From NCBI GenBank assembly GCA_052386635.1, contig JBQTJY010000071.1, forward strand, positions 1 to 9,065: 9,065 nucleotides of DNA, written 5' to 3'. Numbering within the stretch: the stretch's first letter is position 1; every line of letters starts with the position of its first letter. The notes under the pieces were generated by a model, which saw only the letters and a program-made list of their open reading frames with translations, was not told where the DNA came from and made no database searches. Positions 1 through 5,630 of the stretch are shown here, one piece after another. The position numbers were made by a program, and so were the translations under genes. Source of the stretch: VHBM01 sp052386635 (lineage in GTDB: Archaea; Thermoproteota; Nitrososphaeria; Nitrososphaerales; Nitrosopumilaceae).

Positions 1-1
1 A

Positions 2-163
2 CTTTTGGATGGAAAAGACATTACTAAAAATCGTGGCCAGTTTTTAAAAAAAGACGGCAGACTGTATTTTATAACAATACACCCAGCCGCTACAATTTAC
101 AATCAAGAACTTGTGTCAATTCTAAAAAAAGACATTAAAAAATTATCTGACAAATTGAAATGA
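2..163 (+). CDS. Uracil-DNA glycosylase, family 4-like, C-terminal end (partial)
   Basis: Only the last 53 residues are in the window; the reading frame is open at the left edge. The fragment contains ITKNRGQFLKKDG, a hydrophobic strand (LYFITI), then HPAATIYN and a lysine-rich terminal helix. HPAA with a following Asn is the second active-site motif of family 4 (thermophile-type) uracil-DNA glycosylases, whose His contacts the flipped uracil in DNA. The family excises uracil arising from cytosine deamination, the first step of base-excision repair. Its N-terminal motif and iron-sulfur cysteines would lie outside the window and cannot be checked. The TGA stop (161-163) overlaps the ATG of the next gene, which is another DNA glycosylase, so the two are probably co-transcribed and translationally coupled. 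Family 5 (UDGb) is an alternative, but HPAA fits family 4 better. Confidence 0.82.
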   Translation, partial: LLDGKDITKNRGQFLKKDGRLYFITIHPAATIYNQELVSILKKDIKKLSDKLK

Positions 164-729
164 AACTAGAAATGAAAATACTGCCAAGGGAGTTTTATAA
201 CAGAGATACAGTAAAGGTTGCAAAAGACCTTCTTGGCAAAACACTTGTTAGACAAATTAATGGCTATACACTTGCTGGAATCATAACGGAAACTGAGGCA
301 TATAGATACAAAGATGATCCTGCAAGTCATGCATATCGAGGGATTACAGAAAGAAACAAGGCAATGTTTGGCGAGGTTGGAAAGGCTTATGTTTATTTCA
401 CTTATGGTATGTATTACTGCTTTAATGTAGTTGCAAAAAGCCAGAGAGTTGATGCAGGGGCTGTTCTTATTAGAGCACTAGAGCCACAGAAAGGAATTCA
501 AAAAATGATTCGTAACAGAAAGACTGCACTTGTTTCCAATCTTACTAATGGACCTGGCAAGCTTACACAATCACTCAAGATAACAAAAACACAGTATGGC
601 GAGGATTTGGCAAAAAAATCAACGCTGTTTATCACAGAAGGAATAGAGCCAAGCAAGGTTGTTTTAGGACCACGAATTGGGATAAGAACTGCAACTGACA
701 AGTTATGGAACTTTAAAATCAAAGTCTAG
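160..729 (+). CDS. 3-methyladenine DNA glycosylase, AAG/MPG family
   Basis: 189 residues, the usual length for prokaryotic AAG-type glycosylases. These enzymes remove alkylated or deaminated purines (3-methyladenine, hypoxanthine) from DNA. Aligned by eye with human AAG: the ETEAY motif supplies the general base Glu46 (human Glu125) and intercalating Tyr48 (human Tyr127); His57 matches human His136; YGMYYCFN supplies Tyr82 and Asn89 (human Tyr162 and Asn169); and LIRALEP supplies Arg105 (human Arg182). A further family motif, NGPGKL, follows. All active-site positions are intact, so the enzyme is predicted active. The ATG at 160 overlaps the stop of the uracil-DNA glycosylase gene; a second in-frame ATG at 172 would lose only four residues. 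The 3' end overlaps the oppositely oriented membrane-protein gene by four bases (726-729). Confidence 0.95.
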   Translation: MKLEMKILPREFYNRDTVKVAKDLLGKTLVRQINGYTLAGIITETEAYRYKDDPASHAYRGITERNKAMFGEVGKAYVYFTYGMYYCFNVVAKSQRVDAGAVLIRALEPQKGIQKMIRNRKTALVSNLTNGPGKLTQSLKITKTQYGEDLAKKSTLFITEGIEPSKVVLGPRIGIRTATDKLWNFKIKV

Positions 730-1358
730 GTTTTGCCGTCGTCTTTTAGTGTCCATGGTGCTACCTGACCAAGGATTTTTTCCCAGTTGAGCTTTAACAT
801 CAAAATTACTATTACAGTCATAAGTCCTGCAAATACTGCAATTCCGATATAGACTACAGAGGGATCGTGTACATTTTCGACAACTGGTTCAACATATGAG
901 AGGCCAAAAAAGCGAGAAAGCGAAACTATGACATAGCTTAGTACTATTTTGCCTGCAAACGTGGCCAAAAAGAACCGCTTTGGATTGTACTTTGCAAGTC
1001 CAAGTGGAATATACACAATATCGTCTGGAATTGGGGTTGCGGCTGCAACAAAGGCAGCAGCTGCGCCATATCGCTTGACTAGTCTTTCAAATGGCTTCAT
1101 TCTCTTTCTTGTCTCTTCTTTAATGATTCGCCTGCCAGTAAAGCTTGCATAGAATATTATCTGCTTTGCAACTGTTGACATGATTGCAGAAAGAAGCGCA
1201 AGAGCATGTATGTCAAACTTGTCGCCAACTGCCATTGTTGCAAGTAAAAGAAATGATGGTAATGGCACAAATGGAATTAGTGAGCCAAAAAAGCTAATAA
1301 TTGACAGACCAAAGTAACCAACCTCTGGCGTAAATGGAAATAGATCAGAAAACTGCAA
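726..1358 (-). CDS. VTT/DedA-like (SNARE-associated type) integral membrane protein
   Basis: 210 residues with about five hydrophobic stretches (roughly 15-40, 50-73, 98-120, 127-148 and 168-190). The pattern FVPLPSF near residue 30 and ATPIPDD...PLGLAKYNPKRF at 107-129 resembles the two re-entrant half-helices and following loop of VTT-domain proteins (DedA, YqaA, TMEM41/VMP1 relatives). Members of this superfamily flip or scramble lipids, or support proton-dependent membrane homeostasis; the substrate here is unknown. The basic 76-96 loop is probably cytoplasmic. I chose a TTG start at 1356-1358: there is no in-frame ATG or GTG between it and an upstream stop, the first ATG downstream would delete the first membrane segment, and a TATA-like box lies about 25 bases upstream, which fits a leaderless mRNA. 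The exact subfamily is uncertain. Confidence 0.8.
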   Translation of the reverse strand: MQFSDLFPFTPEVGYFGLSIISFFGSLIPFVPLPSFLLLATMAVGDKFDIHALALLSAIMSTVAKQIIFYASFTGRRIIKEETRKRMKPFERLVKRYGAAAAFVAAATPIPDDIVYIPLGLAKYNPKRFFLATFAGKIVLSYVIVSLSRFFGLSYVEPVVENVHDPSVVYIGIAVFAGLMTVIVILMLKLNWEKILGQVAPWTLKDDGKT

Positions 1359-1378
1359 TATCTGTTCATTTGTTATGG

Positions 1379-1386
1379 ATTATTTA
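1379..1386 (-). promoter_or_regulatory. TATA-like box for the VTT membrane-protein gene
   Basis: Read on the minus strand, TAAATAAT is centred about 25 bases before the TTG start at 1358. This is the usual archaeal TATA-to-start distance, so the transcript would begin at or next to the start codon (leaderless). It forms a divergent promoter pair with the box at 1427-1434. The 95-base spacer between the two genes contains nothing else I can recognise. Confidence 0.6.
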
Positions 1387-1426
1387 AGAATAAGACTAGA
1401 GATTCTTGCAACTTTGTATCACGATC

Positions 1427-1434
1427 ATTAAATA
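1427..1434 (+). promoter_or_regulatory. TATA-like box for the DUF6659-like gene
   Basis: ATTAAATA is centred about 26 bases before the ATG at 1457, which predicts a leaderless transcript starting at that ATG. This spacing is the main reason for preferring ATG 1457 over the adjacent TTG at 1454. Confidence 0.6.
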
Positions 1435-1456
1435 GAATTAGCTAAGAACTAGTTTG

Positions 1457-1831
1457 ATGCAGAAAAAAGAGTATGGCCAAATCTGTGACTATATAATAAA
1501 GATCAGCCCATACATTAGATTTGTTGGAGTCATAGACAAAAACGGAAAACTCCTTGCATACAACAGGCGAGAAGGCCTCAAACCTTTACTTGATACAAAA
1601 AATACACTTTACCAGTTCTCACATATTGCCATAAAGTCAGAACTAGAGTCTTATTTTGATGAGCAGTTAGGCGAGACAGAATTTGTTTGGGAGGAAAGAA
1701 AGAAGGTACAGACAATATCTTTTGCATTAGACAAAACCAGAATCTGGGTTTCAATTGACAAAAAGGTTGTCCGATCAGAGATTTTGCGTATAGCAGATGC
1801 TTGTTTGCCTATAGTAAAGCGCTATTCATAA
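1457..1831 (+). CDS. Small thaumarchaeal protein, DUF6659-like
   Basis: 124 residues from ATG 1457, with no signal peptide or membrane segment, so cytoplasmic. The core IRFVGVIDKNGKLLA, a following REG..PLLD and the later acidic SYFDEQLG segment match my recollection of a small protein family that is multicopy in ammonia-oxidising archaea (DUF6659). Its biochemical function is not known. The strand-turn-strand look of the VGVIDKNGKLL segment is reminiscent of Roadblock/LC7 or other profilin-like folds, but that is inference. The gene stands alone: it is divergent from the VTT protein gene, has its own TATA-like box, and overlaps the ABC ATPase gene tail to tail by ten bases (1822-1831). An in-frame TTG directly before the ATG is an unlikely start. 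Confidence 0.75.
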   Translation: MQKKEYGQICDYIIKISPYIRFVGVIDKNGKLLAYNRREGLKPLLDTKNTLYQFSHIAIKSELESYFDEQLGETEFVWEERKKVQTISFALDKTRIWVSIDKKVVRSEILRIADACLPIVKRYS

Positions 1832-2757
1832 AGCCAGCACATCACATATCCAGAATCGGTTTTAAATTTTGGTGGCTCTTTTTTGCATTTTTCCATGGCT
1901 AAAGGACATCGTTCTATAAACCTGCATCCTGATTGCGGTTCTGCAAGATTTGGAGGAATGCCTTTGATGAATTTTGGCTGTTTATTCTCACGTAGAGTTG
2001 GAATTGACTCTAAAAGGCCCTGCGTGTATGGGTGGTTTGGGTTTTTGAATATGTCACTTGACTTGCCAAACTCTACTAGCTGGCCTGCATACATTATGCC
2101 AATTTTTTCTGCAACCTCTGATATGATCGCAAGATCATGCGATATTAGCATAATTGACATGCCTGATTTTTTTAGTTTTTTTAATAGATTGATAATTTGC
2201 GCCTGAACTAGTACATCAAGTGCAGTTGTTGGCTCGTCAGCTATTACAAATTTTGGCTTTAGTAGTAGTGCCATCGCAATAACAATGCGCTGCTTCATTC
2301 CACCGCTTAGCTCATGTGGATATTTTTTTAAAACAGACTCATCAAGATTGACAGAGAATACTGCATCTGAGATTAGTTTATCAAAATCATCTTTGTAGTG
2401 GTGCTGTCTTAGGATTTCTACAAACTGCTCCTTTATAGTAAAAACAGGATCAAGTGAGTTCATCGCGCCTTGAAATACCATTGCGATCTTTTTCCAGCGA
2501 TAGTTTTTGTCAAACTCTGATTCTGTTAGATCAAGAAGTGATTTTTCTTCAAACAGTATATTGCCTGATTCGATTTTGCCTCCAGGAATCATCCTTATCA
2601 TTGATAGCCCAAGCGTTGTTTTTCCACACGCACTTTCACCTGCGATCCCAACAGACTCTCCTGTCTCAAGAAAAAAACTAACATCGTCTAGTGCATGAAC
2701 TGATCCCTTTGATGTGTTATATTTTGCTGATAGATTTTCTACTTTGATAAATGACAA
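1822..2757 (-). CDS. Oligopeptide/dipeptide-type ABC transporter ATPase (OppD/DppD family)
   Basis: 311 residues from the TTG at 2755-2757. Motifs in order: Walker A GESACGKTT (40-48), Q-loop Gln96, signature LSGGMKQR (150-157), Walker B FVIADEP (170-176), H-loop His207, then the oligopeptide-transporter C-terminal region with NHPYTQGLL (241-249) and four cysteines (278, 284, 291, 307). In DppD-type ATPases these cysteines can hold an iron-sulfur cluster. The protein should power uptake of peptides or a similar solute at the inner face of the membrane. The open frame continues upstream to 3015, but that extension lies opposite the NusA-like gene and has no family resemblance; the family N-terminus begins at SFIKVENLSAKY. 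Start codon CTG 2760 is an alternative. No permease, binding-protein or OppF gene is adjacent, so its partners must be encoded elsewhere. Confidence 0.9.
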   Translation of the reverse strand: MSFIKVENLSAKYNTSKGSVHALDDVSFFLETGESVGIAGESACGKTTLGLSMIRMIPGGKIESGNILFEEKSLLDLTESEFDKNYRWKKIAMVFQGAMNSLDPVFTIKEQFVEILRQHHYKDDFDKLISDAVFSVNLDESVLKKYPHELSGGMKQRIVIAMALLLKPKFVIADEPTTALDVLVQAQIINLLKKLKKSGMSIMLISHDLAIISEVAEKIGIMYAGQLVEFGKSSDIFKNPNHPYTQGLLESIPTLRENKQPKFIKGIPPNLAEPQSGCRFIERCPLAMEKCKKEPPKFKTDSGYVMCWLYE

Positions 2758-2781
2758 CAGATATTCTTTGATCCTACTAGT

Positions 2782-2789
2782 AGATTTTA
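2782..2789 (-). promoter_or_regulatory. Probable TATA-like box for the ABC ATPase gene
   Basis: On the minus strand, AATAAAATCT gives a TATA-like core centred about 25 bases before the CTG at 2760 and about 28 before the preferred TTG at 2757. The transcript would have almost no leader. It supports a start near 2757 rather than the far upstream end of the open frame. Confidence 0.45.
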
Positions 2790-2803
2790 TTTTTGCAAGA
2801 AGG

Positions 2804-2811
2804 GATATATG
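2804..2811 (+). promoter_or_regulatory. Tentative TATA-like box for the NusA-like/aspS unit
   Basis: GATATATG is the best AT-rich match upstream of the NusA-like gene. It would place transcription start around 2832-2834, about ten bases before the preferred TTG start at 2843. The match and spacing are weaker than for the other promoters here. Confidence 0.3.
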
Positions 2812-2842
2812 CAACTTTACTGAAGTCAAAATTCGATTTACT

Positions 2843-3358
2843 TTGCAAGCGCCAATTTGTAGTTTTGATGCAAAAAATGCAGTCTTGTGTCCAAAATGCG
2901 AGTCAAAACTGGAATCTGGGGCTATTACATCGTTTGATGTAGATGCTGCGATCAAGCTTGCACAACTTGGAAAAAAAAATAAAAAAATTGATAAATTTAG
3001 CCTTTCAGCCTGCAAGGTAATTGATGGAAATTACCTGCTTTACCTCAAAGAAGACGACATTATGGTTATCAGGCAGAGCAGGACACTTTATCGGCTAATT
3101 CAGAGCCAGTTTCCAGGAAAAGTATGGCTAATTGAGACAAAGGCAAGCGACAAGCGACTTATCGAAGACCTGTTTTTTCCAACTAGAGTCTTGTCAATAA
3201 ATGAGGTTTGGGCAAATCATGGCAGTCAAAAGATAAAGGCAGTAATTGCCGGCAAATGGACCCCAAAATTTCCAATAAAGCTTGAAGACACAATAGAAAT
3301 AGTAAAGAATCTAAGAAAACAGGAACTTGTAGTTGAGTTTGAAAAAGCCAGGAAGTGA
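2843..3358 (+). CDS. Archaeal NusA-like KH-domain RNA-binding protein
   Basis: 171 residues from the TTG at 2843. The N-terminus (APICSFDAKNAVLCPKCESKL) matches the start of archaeal NusA-related proteins, with a CPKC cysteine pair preceded by another Cys. The middle and C-terminal parts look like KH-type RNA-binding segments (GNYLLYLKEDDIMVI; LIQSQFPGKVWLIE; ARVLSINEVW-like FPTRVLSINEVW), including a Gly-Lys in the position of the KH loop. These proteins are annotated as transcription elongation/termination factors from their similarity to bacterial NusA KH domains; their exact role in archaea is poorly defined. No good ATG exists. The open frame reaches 2714, but homologues begin a few residues before PIC, which selects the TTG. 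aspS follows after four bases, so the two form a transcription-translation operon. Confidence 0.75.
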   Translation: MQAPICSFDAKNAVLCPKCESKLESGAITSFDVDAAIKLAQLGKKNKKIDKFSLSACKVIDGNYLLYLKEDDIMVIRQSRTLYRLIQSQFPGKVWLIETKASDKRLIEDLFFPTRVLSINEVWANHGSQKIKAVIAGKWTPKFPIKLEDTIEIVKNLRKQELVVEFEKARK

Positions 3359-3359
3359 T
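3351..3359 (+). promoter_or_regulatory. Extended Shine-Dalgarno site of aspS overlapping the upstream stop
   Basis: GGAAGTGAT differs at one base from GGAGGTGAT, the complement of the archaeal 16S rRNA 3' end. It ends three bases before the TTG at 3363 and contains the TGA stop of the NusA-like gene. It decides the aspS start in favour of TTG 3363 over TTG 3333 and implies termination-reinitiation coupling. Confidence 0.65.
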
Positions 3360-3362
3360 TTT

Positions 3363-4646
3363 TTGCAGTTTAAAACACATGACATAGAGGACCTCAAGCC
3401 AAGCATGGTTGGTCAAGAAATAGTATGTTGTGGCTGGATTGAAGATCTACGAAAACTTGGCAAGATGACATTTTTGACAGTTCGCGACGTTACAGGAATT
3501 GCACAGGTAATAGTAAAAGAAGAAGCTCAAAAATATCTTGAAGAGTTACCAAGACAAAGTGTCGTTAGAATAAAGGGAAAAGTTCAGGAAACAAAGGCAA
3601 AGGACTTTGATTTTGAGATAAATGCGCAAAGCATTGAACTTTTAGCAAAGGCAATACACCCTCTACCAATTGATCCAATTGGAAGACTAGAAAGCAACAT
3701 AGACAACAGACTAAATTCACGTGCACTTGATTTGCGAAACCAAAAGACTGCGGCAATTTTTAAGATTCGTCACCATGTTCTAGCATCGATTAGAAAAACA
3801 CTTGATGAAAGAAAATTCATCGAGATTACAACACCAAAAATTATTGGTAGTGCAAGTGAAGGCGGCGCAAATTTATTTTCACTTGACTATTTTGGAAAGC
3901 AGGCATATCTTGCACAGAGCCCACAGCTTTACAAAGAACAAATGACAATTGGACTAGAACGTGTTTTTGAGATTTCAACATTTTACCGTGCAGAAAAGTC
4001 TCATACAGTAAGACACCTAAGCGAATTTACAAGTGTGGATATCGAAGCTGCATTTATGGACTATACAGACGTGATGGATGTTTTAGAATCTCTGATTGTA
4101 AATGTTTACAAAGACGCATCAGATAATTGCAAAAAAGAACAAGAAGAGCTTGAAATTCAAATAAAGGCACCAAGCTCACCATTTGAGCGCATTACATATG
4201 CGCAAGCACTAGAATTGCTACAAAAACATGACATAAAGCTGAATTTTGGCGATGACTTGCAGGATGCACATCTTAGAATTTTGGGAAAAGAGCTACCTGG
4301 TTTTTACTTTATAATTGACTGGCCGCTAAAGCTAAAGCCATTTTACATTCATGAAAAAGACGACGATCCTACACTTTCAAAGTCCTTTGATTTGCAATAT
4401 GGATACCTTGAGCTATCATCTGGAGGAACAAGGCTACACAATCCTGAGAAGATAAAATCAAGGCTAAAAGAGCAGGACCTTGACCCAGTAAAGTTTGCTG
4501 ATCACCTGCGTGCATTTGAGTGGGGAATGCCGCCTCATGCAGGATGGGGCCTTGGCCTTGACAGACTGATGACTACTATAACCAAAATAGACAATATTCG
4601 TGAAGTTGTTTTGTATCCACGCGACTCTGAAAGACTAGCACCATAA
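3363..4646 (+). CDS. aspS: Aspartyl-tRNA synthetase (archaeal type)
   Basis: 427 residues from TTG 3363, typical for archaeal AspRS without the bacterial insertion domain. It charges tRNA-Asp with aspartate in the cytoplasm. The N-terminal OB-fold anticodon-binding domain spans about 15-100. The class II catalytic core follows: motif 1 around FIEITTPKI (152-160), then the flipping-loop and substrate region SASEGGANLF (163-172) and AQSPQLYKEQM (184-194), motif 2 FYRAEKSHTVRHLSEF (207-222), and motif 3 GWGLGLDRLM (394-403), ending in REVVLYPRD. The catalytic set looks complete. In Thermococcus kodakarensis AspRS, Trp26 and Lys85 are reported to favour tRNA-Asp over tRNA-Asn; the corresponding residues here are Glu27 and Lys80, so tRNA discrimination is not predictable by eye. 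It is co-transcribed with the NusA-like gene, from which it is separated by four bases. Confidence 0.96.
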   Translation: MQFKTHDIEDLKPSMVGQEIVCCGWIEDLRKLGKMTFLTVRDVTGIAQVIVKEEAQKYLEELPRQSVVRIKGKVQETKAKDFDFEINAQSIELLAKAIHPLPIDPIGRLESNIDNRLNSRALDLRNQKTAAIFKIRHHVLASIRKTLDERKFIEITTPKIIGSASEGGANLFSLDYFGKQAYLAQSPQLYKEQMTIGLERVFEISTFYRAEKSHTVRHLSEFTSVDIEAAFMDYTDVMDVLESLIVNVYKDASDNCKKEQEELEIQIKAPSSPFERITYAQALELLQKHDIKLNFGDDLQDAHLRILGKELPGFYFIIDWPLKLKPFYIHEKDDDPTLSKSFDLQYGYLELSSGGTRLHNPEKIKSRLKEQDLDPVKFADHLRAFEWGMPPHAGWGLGLDRLMTTITKIDNIREVVLYPRDSERLAP

Positions 4647-4650
4647 AAGG

Positions 4651-4658
4651 TAAATCAT
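4651..4658 (+). promoter_or_regulatory. TATA-like box for the zinc-finger membrane-protein gene
   Basis: TAAATCAT is centred about 25 bases before the ATG at 4679, just after the aspS stop. The identical octamer sits at the same distance before the cupredoxin ATG on the other strand (5535-5542). A leaderless transcript is predicted. Confidence 0.5.
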
Positions 4659-4678
4659 ATCTTTTCCTAAATTATAAA

Positions 4679-5029
4679 ATGCAAAGCTGTGAGTTTTGCG
4701 GTTCAAAGTTTGGTGACTACAAATGTTACTTTTGCGAGAAAGCATGTTGCACTTCGTGCATGGTTGATGACAAGTCAAGATGCAAAAAGTGTTTTATTGA
4801 TAGAAAAAAGCTTGGAGTGTTTCGAGTCATAAAGAAAAACAAGGTTCTTTTGGGATTTATTGCATTTGTTTGGTTTTATGCAGTGTATCCAGGGCCATTT
4901 ATTCCAGGACTTGACCCAACATTTTACTGGATAACGTTGTTTGCAGCTATTTTGTTTATGATTCCTGCAGGATTCATGCTGTATTTTTGGTCACGCAATC
5001 CTCCTGCATCAGATATTAAACGAAGATAA
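4679..5029 (+). CDS. Membrane-anchored eight-cysteine (cross-brace) zinc-finger protein
   Basis: 116 residues. The first 38 contain four Cys-x2-Cys pairs: 4/7, 16/19, 24/27 (with Cys23 beside it) and 35/38. The spacing, x8 then x4 then x7 between pairs, is like B-box, FYVE or RING cross-brace fingers that bind two zinc ions, although no His ligand is used. A basic linker (RKK, IKKNK) follows, then two hydrophobic segments at about 56-70 and 83-104, with a YPGPFIPGLDP turn between them. The finger and the basic C-terminal tail are therefore probably both cytoplasmic. I do not recognise a named family, and no function can be assigned; protein-protein docking at the membrane is the most general expectation. 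It lies 32 bases after aspS and has its own TATA-like box. Its stop is 21 bases from the stop of the convergent cupredoxin gene, with a palindrome between. Confidence 0.8.
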   Translation: MQSCEFCGSKFGDYKCYFCEKACCTSCMVDDKSRCKKCFIDRKKLGVFRVIKKNKVLLGFIAFVWFYAVYPGPFIPGLDPTFYWITLFAAILFMIPAGFMLYFWSRNPPASDIKRR

Positions 5030-5033
5030 ATTT

Positions 5034-5055
5034 CATAATCTTGATTAGGATTACG
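5034..5055. repeat. Imperfect palindrome, copy 1 (between convergent gene ends)
   Basis: Arms CATAATC (5034-5040) and GATTACG (5049-5055) are inverted with one mismatch around an eight-base centre. The right arm overlaps the TAA stop of the cupredoxin gene, and the left end is five bases after the zinc-finger gene stop. A near-identical copy in direct orientation lies at 5631-5652. It could be a bidirectional terminator or RNA-processing hairpin, or a protein-binding site. Confidence 0.7.
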
Positions 5056-5515
5056 AATCTAGTACAACCAGCTGTCCTCTCATTGTGGGTTCGTGATATG
5101 TACACAGATAATCAAAAACACCATTTGCGGCAGCAGTAAATTCTATAACTACATTTTCGCCTGCATTAATATCGTAATTCATTTCATAAGGCAGATTCAT
5201 CGTAAACGTATGATGTTCTTGGGTTTCTATTGGCTCAAGATTGTAAAAATTAATTTTTACTTTATTGCCTTTTTTTACTATAATAGAATCAAGTGAAAAC
5301 TGATCTGGAGGAATTCCAAACTTATCTTCATCAATGTTTTCATCTACCTGACTAAAGAGGTAAATTTCTCTTGTTTGAGGCTCATATTGTTCAGCTTTTA
5401 TGACATCAGACGAATTGGTAGCAATAGAAAATGAGGTAAGAAAGAGTGCAACTAGTGCAATTGCTATAGCACCAATACTTATTCCCATTACTTTAGAATT
5501 GTTTGATGTGGCCAT
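5051..5515 (-). CDS. Membrane-anchored cupredoxin (type 1 copper protein)
   Basis: 154 residues from the ATG at 5515. An N-terminal hydrophobic helix (about 10-31) with little charge before it should anchor the protein, leaving the rest outside the membrane. The C-terminal half is a cupredoxin domain with probable copper ligands His101 (or His102) in EHHTFTM, then Cys138, His141 and Met145 in YLCTYHEPTM. This His...Cys-x2-His-x3-Met order is that of mononuclear type 1 (blue) copper electron carriers; one cysteine only argues against a CuA centre. Such proteins are abundant in ammonia-oxidising archaea and probably carry electrons in place of cytochrome c; the partner is unknown. A GTG at 5527 is in frame, but the TATA-like box at 5535-5542 lies only about 24 bases before ATG 5515, fitting a leaderless start there. 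The gene lies between two copies of a palindromic repeat. Confidence 0.88.
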   Translation of the reverse strand: MATSNNSKVMGISIGAIAIALVALFLTSFSIATNSSDVIKAEQYEPQTREIYLFSQVDENIDEDKFGIPPDQFSLDSIIVKKGNKVKINFYNLEPIETQEHHTFTMNLPYEMNYDINAGENVVIEFTAAANGVFDYLCTYHEPTMRGQLVVLDS

Positions 5516-5534
5516 AAATCGACTCACAAATTCG

Positions 5535-5542
5535 ATGATTTA
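5535..5542 (-). promoter_or_regulatory. TATA-like box for the cupredoxin gene
   Basis: On the minus strand TTAAATCATC has its core TAAATCAT centred about 24 bases before ATG 5515, predicting a leaderless mRNA and ruling against the GTG at 5527. The 172-base region 5516-5687 around it has no gene; it holds this box and three inverted repeats. Confidence 0.6.
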
Positions 5543-5554
5543 AGACGGGTGTTG

Positions 5555-5585
5555 ATTCTAGCTTTGTGAAATAAGAAACTAGAAT
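5555..5585. repeat. Inverted repeat upstream of the cupredoxin promoter
   Basis: ATTCTAG (5555-5561) and its exact complement CTAGAAT (5579-5585) flank a 17-base spacer. It sits 13-43 bases upstream of the cupredoxin TATA-like box, a position suited to an activator or repressor. A seven-base arm in AT-rich DNA can arise by chance. Confidence 0.45.
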
Positions 5586-5614
5586 TATCTTAAAAATTGA
5601 GCAGACAAATATTC

Positions 5615-5626
5615 GATTCATGAATC
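5615..5626. repeat. Perfect 12-base palindrome in the leuB-cupredoxin spacer
   Basis: GATTCATGAATC is a perfect dyad with no spacer. It lies 73 bases upstream of the cupredoxin TATA-like box and five bases from palindrome copy 2. It could bind a dimeric regulator; no function can be shown from sequence. Confidence 0.5.
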
Positions 5627-5630
5627 ATTG

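Noticed and set aside
949..1152. Plus-strand open frame of 67 codons opposite the VTT membrane protein
   Set aside because: Its composition follows from the hydrophobic segments of the opposite gene; there is no start context and no family signal.
2714..2842. Upstream extension of the NusA-like reading frame
   Set aside because: It overlaps the start of the ABC ATPase gene and its promoter; archaeal NusA-like proteins begin just before the PIC motif, which fits the TTG at 2843.
2758..3015. Upstream extension of the ABC ATPase reading frame by 86 codons
   Set aside because: The extra segment lies antisense to the conserved NusA-like gene, has no resemblance to ABC ATPases, and the family N-terminus begins at SFIKVENL next to a TTG with a TATA-like box upstream.
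5591..5600. Short T-run (minus strand) as a transcription terminator for the ilv/leu operon
   Set aside because: The run is only five T residues, about 90 bases beyond the leuB stop, and is common by chance in this AT-rich DNA.
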